A stretch of 64,000 nt of DNA from positions 30,297,085 through 30,361,084 of the forward strand of contig OZ022353.1 of assembly GCA_963989245.1 (NCBI GenBank), read 5' to 3'. The notes below the pieces were generated by a model that ran no database searches, was not told where the DNA came from, and was given only the letters and a program-made list of their open reading frames with translations. Position numbers and translations under genes: made by a program. Positions within the stretch are counted from its first letter, which is position 1; each line of letters starts with the position of its first letter. Below are positions 60,401 to 64,000 of the stretch, piece after piece. Origin of the DNA: Nansenia antarctica (taxonomy: Eukaryota; Chordata; Actinopteri; Argentiniformes; Microstomatidae).

Positions 60401-63400
60401 TGAATGGGGTTGATTGATTCTCTCCCTTGGTAGTCTCCATTGATGTTAGAATTGAGGTGCTTTGGGATGGAGTTGTTGTGATTCTTTCCTGTATAGTGGT
60501 ACCACCAGATACCGCTGTTGTTGAAAAGGTCTCAAGAGTGCTAAAAGACACTTCTGATTTTGTCACATTAATTGTAGGGGAAATGGTTGTCGAAGACGAC
60601 GCTTCTGATTCACTTGTCGATTTGGTGTTTTCAGTTGTGAATGAGGTTGATTGATTCTCTCCCTTGGTAGTCTCCATTGATGTTAGAATTGAGGTGCTTT
60701 GGGATGGAGTTGTTGTGATTTTTTCTTCAATAGTAGTAGCACCAGATACAGGGGTTGGTGAAAAAGTCTCAAGAGTGCTGAAAGACACTTCTGATTTTGT
60801 CACATTAATTGTTGGGGAAATGGTTGTCGAAGAGGACGTTTCTGATTCACTTGTCGTTTTGGGGTTTTCAGTTGTGAATGGGGTTGATTGATTCTCTCCC
60901 TTGGTAGTCTCCATTGATGTAAGAATTGAGGTGCTTTGAGATGGAGTTGTTTTGATTCTTTCCTGAATAGTGGTACCACCAGATACCGCTGTTGTTGAAA
61001 CGGTCTCAAGAGTGCTAAAAGACACTTCTGATTTTGTCACATTAATTGTAGGGGAAATGGTTGTCGAAGAGGACGCTTCTGATTCACTTGTCGTTTTGGG
61101 GTTTTCAGTTGTGAATGGGGTTGATTGATTCTCTCCCTTGGTAGTCTCCATTGATGTAAGAATTGAGGTGCTTTGAGATGGAGTTGTTTTGATTCTTTCC
61201 TGAATAGTGGTACCACTAGATACAGCGGTTGTTGAAAAGGTCTGAACAGTGCTTGAAGACACCTCCGATGTTGTCACATTACTTGTAGTGGAAATGGTTG
61301 TCGAAGAGGACGTTTCTGATTCACTTGTCGATTTGGAGTTTTCAGTTGTGAATGAGGTTGATTGATTCTCTGCCTTGGTAGTCTCCATTGATGTAAGAAT
61401 TGAGGTGCTTTGGGATGGAGTTGTTTTGATTCTTTCATGAATAGTGGTAGCACCAGATACCGGTGTTGTTGAAAAGTTCTGAACAGTGCTTGAAGACACC
61501 TCCGATGTTGTCACATTACTTGTAGGGGAAATGGTTGTGGAAGAGGACGATTCTGATTCACTTGTCGATTTGGAGTTTTCAGTTGTGAATGAGGTTGATT
61601 GATTCTCTCCCTTGGTAGTCTCCATTGATGTTAGAATTGAGGTGCTCTGGGATGGAGTTGTTGTGATTTTTTCCTCAATAGTAGTAGCACCAGATACAGG
61701 GGTTGTTGAAAAAGTCTCAAGAGTGCTGAAAGACACTTCTGATTTTGTCACATTTATTGTTGGGGAAATGGTTGTCGAAGAGGACGTTTCTGATTCACTT
61801 GTCGTTTTGGTGTTTTCAGTTGTGAATGAGGTTGATTGATTCTCTCCCTTGGTAGTCTCCATTGATGTTAGAATTGAGGTGCTTTGGGATGGAGTTGTTG
61901 TGATTCTTTCCTGTATAGTGGTACCACCAGATACCGCTGTTGGTGAAAAAGTCTCAAGAGTGCTAAAAGACACTTCTGATTTTGTCACATTAATTGTTGG
62001 GGAAATGGTTGTCGAAGAGGACGTTTCTGATTCACTTGTCGTTTTGGGGTTTTCAGTTGTGAATGGGGTTGATTGATTCTCTCCCTTGGTAGTCTCCATT
62101 GATGTAAGAATTGAGGTGCTTTGAGATGGAGTTGTTTTGATTCTTTCCTGAATAGTGGTACCACTAGATACAGCGGTTGTTGAAAAGGTCTGAACGGTGC
62201 TTGAAGACATCTCCGATGTTGTCACATTACTTGTAGTGGAAATGGTTGTCGAAGAGGACGTTTCTGATTCACTTGTCGATTTGGAGTTTTCAGTTGTGAA
62301 TGAGGTTGATTGATTCTCTGCCTTGGTAGTCTCCATTGATGTAAGAATTGAGGTGCTTTGGGATGGAGTTGTTTTGATTCTTTCCTGAATAGTGGTAGCA
62401 CCAGATATCGGGGTTGTTGAAAAGGTCTGAACAGTGCTTGAAGACACCTCCGATGTTGTCACATTACTTGTAGGGGAAATGGTTCTGGAAGAGGACGATT
62501 CTGATTCACTTGTCGATTTGGAGTTTTCAGTTGTGAATGAGGTTGATTGATTCTCTCCCTTGGTAGTCTCCATTGATGTTAGAATCGAGGTGCTTTGGGA
62601 TGGAGTTGTTGTGGTTTTTTCCTCAATAGTAGTAGCACCAGATACAGGTGTTGTTGAAAAAGTCTCAAGAGTGCTGAAAGACACCTCTGATTTTGTCACA
62701 TTAATTGTTGGGGAAATGGTTGTCGAAGAGGACGTTTCTGATTCACTTGTCGTTTTGGGGTTTTCAGTTGTGAATGGGGTTGATTGATTCTCTCCCTTGG
62801 TAGTCTCCATTGATGTAAGAATTGAGGTGCTTTGAGATGGAGTTGTTTTGATTCTTTCCTGAATAGTGGTACCACTAGATACAGCGGTTGTTGAAAAGGT
62901 CTGAACAGTGCTTGAAGACACCTCCGATGTTGTCACATTACTTGTAGTGGAAATGGTTGTCGAAGAGGACGTTTCTGATTCACTTGTCGATTTGGAGTTT
63001 TCAGTTGTGAATGAGGTTGATTGATTCTCTGCCTTGGTAGTCTCCATTGATGTAAGAATTGAGGTGCTTTGGGATGGAGTTGTTTTGATTCTTTCATGAA
63101 TAGTGGTAGCACCAGATACCGGTGTTGTTGAAAAGGTCTGAACTGTGCTTGAAGACACCTCCGATGTTGTCACATTACTTGTAGGGGAAATGGTTGTGGA
63201 ACAGGACGATTCTGATTCACTTGTCGATTTGGAGTTTTCAGTTGTGAATGAGGTTGATTGATTCTCTCCCTTGGTAGTCTCCATTGATGTTAGAATTGAG
63301 GTGCTTTGGGATGGAGTTGTTGTGATTTTTTCCTCAATAGTAGTAGCACCAGATACAGGGGTTGTTGAAAAAGTCTCAAGAGTGCTGAAAGACACTTCTG

Positions 63401-64000
63401 ATTTTGTCACATTTATTGTTGGGGAAATGGTTGTCGAAGAGGACGTTTCTGATTCACTTGTCGTTTTGGGGTTTTCAGTTGTGAATGGGGTTGATTGATT
63501 CTCTCCCTTGGTAGTCTCCATTGATGTTAGAATTGAGGTGCTTTGGGATGGAGTTGTTGTGATTCTTTCCTGTATAGTGGTACCACTAGATACCGCTGTT
63601 GTTGAAAAGGTCTCAAGAGTGCTAAAAGACACTTCTGTTTTTGTCACATTAATTGTAGGGGAAATGGTTGTCGAAGAGGACGTTTCTGATTCACTTGTCG
63701 ATTTGGAGTTTTCAGTTGTGAATGAGGTTGATTGATTCTCTGCCTTGGTAGTCTCCATTGATGTAAGAATTGAGGTGCTTTGGGATGGAGTTGTTTTGAT
63801 TCTTTCCTGAATAGTGGTAGCACCAGATACAGGGGTTGTTGAAAAAGTCTCAAGAGTGCTGAAAGACACCTCAGATTTTGTCACATTAATTGTAGGGGAA
63901 ATGGTTGTGGATTCATACAGACAAATCGGTCCTGTCCGATTGTTGAAGCATATTCCTTGTCCATTACAGTAGTCAGGGTTCCTGAAACAAGGTCCTACAC
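45312..64000 (-). CDS. Giant membrane mucin, MUC3/MUC12/MUC17-like, 5' end outside window
   Basis: A cell-surface mucin expected on epithelia. In transcript order the exons are >64000-59495, 58898-58774, 58656-58592, 58445-58243, 57964-50786, 47707-47583, 47465-47401, 47253-47051, 46833-46665, 46314-46147, 45647-45595 and 45481-45312. All borders are GT/AG, and the joined frame stays open for 4,342 residues. Domain order: partial EGF, Ser/Thr mucin array, short Cys pair, SEA; partial EGF, mucin array, Cys pair, SEA; full EGF; TM helix; tail of about 80 aa. SEA-EGF-TM with large Ser/Thr arrays is the MUC3/12/17 plan. The tail segment SNPGVFRPRLEKVDTAL resembles the MUC17-type tail end. The signal peptide must lie upstream of the window. 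Exact orthology cannot be set from sequence alone. Confidence 0.9.
45595..45647 (-). CDS. Mucin cytoplasmic tail exon 1
   Basis: 53 bp encoding SDEPRARRSSDEDFFDFT: a basic RARRSS patch followed by an acidic/aromatic stretch, a plausible kinase and trafficking motif region. Borders TTTGACAG and CACAG/GTCTGT. Confidence 0.75.
45805..46115 (+). mobile_element. SINE-like repeat in a mucin intron
   Basis: AGACTGAAGACCCATCTCTT, CTGTACAGTTTCTCTATAAA, ATTGTGACTGACAGTGTCCC and TAAGTCGCTTTGGATAAAGG. Antisense to the mucin gene. Related to 28367-28532 and 58975-59290. Confidence 0.75.
46147..46314 (-). CDS. EGF end, transmembrane helix and stop-transfer
   Basis: RCYESNLKQYYGEQCELF completes the EGF pattern. 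RWGQG is followed by a hydrophobic run from FYAALFSALAAVILLIVILI to VVIVVL, then RKKHRGL, a basic stop-transfer. Orientation is type I, with the mucin outside the cell. 168 bp. Confidence 0.93.
46665..46833 (-). CDS. EGF domain exon (first four cysteines)
   Basis: NITDLEPYVNCTLTDFAGYT leads to GPCFKNPDYCNRQGLCFNNQ and TGPICR. Unlike exons A and B it is closed by a donor (TGTCG/GTATGA), so it splices to the last two cysteines in the next exon. 169 bp, phase 1 to 2. Confidence 0.88.
47051..47707 (-). CDS. SEA domain B, three exons
   Basis: Exons 47707-47583, 47465-47401 and 47253-47051 have exactly the lengths of those in SEA A and near-identical sequence, including LRQGSIVAETVAQYNYPNNA. Differences are scattered (e.g. 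NGLELTLTDI instead of NELEPTLTDI; RDFEPAYENL instead of SDFEPAYDNL). Introns between them are also alike. Confidence 0.9.
48313..49754. mobile_element. MITE-like element, copy 2, in a mucin intron
   Basis: Inverted ends CAGGCCCAATCCC and GGGATTGGGCCTG, a perfect 13-bp pair, with homology between the ends continuing inward (ACCCCTA..CGTTTTC against GAAAACGAGCCATAGGGGT). 1,442 bp. Two related interior blocks (about 48596-48740 and 48945-49060) resemble each other. No transposase domain recognised, no target duplication seen. Confidence 0.8.
49755..50785 (-). other. Mucin intron, no other gene
   Basis: 50600-50785 is similar to 59290-59494, the same intron position beside exon A, and so belongs to the duplicated cassette. 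Confidence 0.7.
50786..57964 (-). CDS. Mucin exon B: partial EGF, 28-unit mucin array, Cys pair
   Basis: A single 7,179-bp exon (2,393 codons, phase 1 at both ends). It starts NITDLEPYVNCTLKGFANYT, with SWICVGPCFSNPDYCNGQG and CFNNRTGPICLYES, then the array. It ends TISQCTAFTYGDACSFGSNE TTVTIG before a GTGAGT donor. The open frame upstream of 57964 that reads MIKLSSS is intron; an acceptor (CTTCAACAG) sets the true border. Confidence 0.94.
51150..57790 (-). repeat. Mucin tandem array B, about 28 units of 237 bp
   Basis: Same unit as array A. A few units are 234 bp through loss of one codon (TPTQSTS or TPTESTS in place of TTPSQSTS), never breaking frame. Larger blocks recur: the unit at 52177-52404 reappears at 54073 (8 units away) and 55255 (5 units, less one codon). 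Confidence 0.97.
58070..58089. repeat. G homopolymer in the intron between SEA A and exon B
   Basis: A run of 14 or more G after GGGGGTAGG. Length may be unreliable in the assembly. Confidence 0.85.
58243..58898 (-). CDS. SEA domain A, three exons
   Basis: Exons 58898-58774, 58656-58592 and 58445-58243 (125, 65 and 203 bp; 131 codons). They encode VPTRKVNISMRILSDFEPAY, then LSVLCKKADPQNFKDVQVIH, then LRQGSIVAETVAQYNYPNNA and an amphipathic end, ISQALDNVGVQLSKVTL. GSIVA fits the G/SVVV autocleavage site of SEA domains, which splits the mucin into two non-covalently held subunits during folding. Enters and leaves in phase 1. Confidence 0.88.
58975..59290 (+). mobile_element. SINE-like repeat in a mucin intron, with TA-rich run
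   Basis: AAAACCCTTCTCTTCAGGCT, CGGTACAGTTCCTCTACTG, ATTATGACTGCCGATGGCCC and AAGTCGCTTTTGAC. Interrupted by a (TA)n stretch at about 59101-59155 that is nearly palindromic. Confidence 0.7.
59495..64000 (-). CDS. Mucin exon A: partial EGF plus mucin array (partial exon)
   Basis: Opens in the window with VGPCFRNPDYCNGQGICFNN and GPICLYES, four EGF-type cysteines, then passes without an intron into the mucin array. It ends with QCTDFTYGDACSFGSNEATV and a donor CCATTG/GTGAGT. 1,502 residues are visible. The exon ends in phase 1. Confidence 0.92.
59870..63910 (-). repeat. Mucin tandem array A, about 17 units of 237 bp
   Basis: Each unit encodes 79 residues, about half of them Ser or Thr (40 of 79 in a representative unit), and usually two N-glycosylation sequons (NVT and NQS). 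Two unit types alternate: SPTINVTKSEVSFSTLET and STTSNVTTSEVSSSTVQT. The plus-strand 75-codon frames seen once per unit are antisense shadows. Confidence 0.97.

Noticed and set aside
51940..63735. Repeated 75-codon plus-strand frames, one per mucin unit
   Set aside because: Antisense shadows of the mucin repeat; they begin and end at the same place in each unit because the unit is repeated.
50723..63853. Regular 237-bp spacing considered as a CRISPR-like or satellite array
   Set aside because: Units are contiguous, without spacers, and keep one coding frame with in-frame indels; it is a coding mucin repeat in a eukaryote.

Overview
This is a stretch of a vertebrate nuclear genome, almost certainly a teleost fish. 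The genes have introns with GT/AG borders. There are no prokaryotic operons. The DNA is crowded with CA/GT, CT, TATC and AGT microsatellites, hAT, Tc1 and Harbinger-type transposons, tRNA-derived SINEs and short LINE tails. A palindromic hAT MITE family and a SINE tail of the 'GCTTTGGATAAA..GTCTGCTAAATG' type suggest a salmonid- or pike-like fish; that placement is an inference and is weak.

Layout. 1-6987: a 9-bp purine-rich minisatellite, cut by the window edge. 7-32 kb: no protein-coding gene that I can support. This part holds microsatellites, a LINE reverse-transcriptase fragment (12.6-13.4 kb), a 0.9-kb TATC array, a dead Tc1 transposon with two younger insertions inside it (14.9-16.5 kb), a Harbinger-type MITE (18.7-19.4 kb), a rearranged MITE/SINE cluster (23.7-24.6 kb), a 0.85-kb AGT/AAT triplet array, and a hAT element nested in an older MITE (28.7-31.0 kb).

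32.8-40.1 kb, + strand: errfi1 (MIG-6), the feedback inhibitor of EGFR-family kinases. It has three coding exons, a probable non-coding first exon and a 2-kb 3' UTR. About 44.0-44.26 kb, + strand: a TM6-TM7 remnant of a trace-amine-associated receptor with a frameshift.

45.3-64.0 kb, - strand, running off the window at its 5' end: a giant membrane mucin of the MUC3/MUC12/MUC17 type. Reading down the minus strand, the gene is: half EGF / mucin array (about 17 units of 79 aa) / two-cysteine EGF-like end / SEA domain (3 exons); then the same cassette again with about 28 units; then a complete EGF domain, a transmembrane helix and a cytoplasmic tail. My exon model stays in one frame for 4,342 residues from the window edge to the stop.

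The most interesting observation is that the mucin arrays appear to sit inside an EGF domain. Four EGF cysteines lie before the array and a pair resembling the last two lies after it, and the whole cassette with its SEA domain has been duplicated in tandem with matching intron phases. errfi1 and the mucin both bear on epithelial EGFR-type signalling in a broad sense, but nothing here shows they act together.
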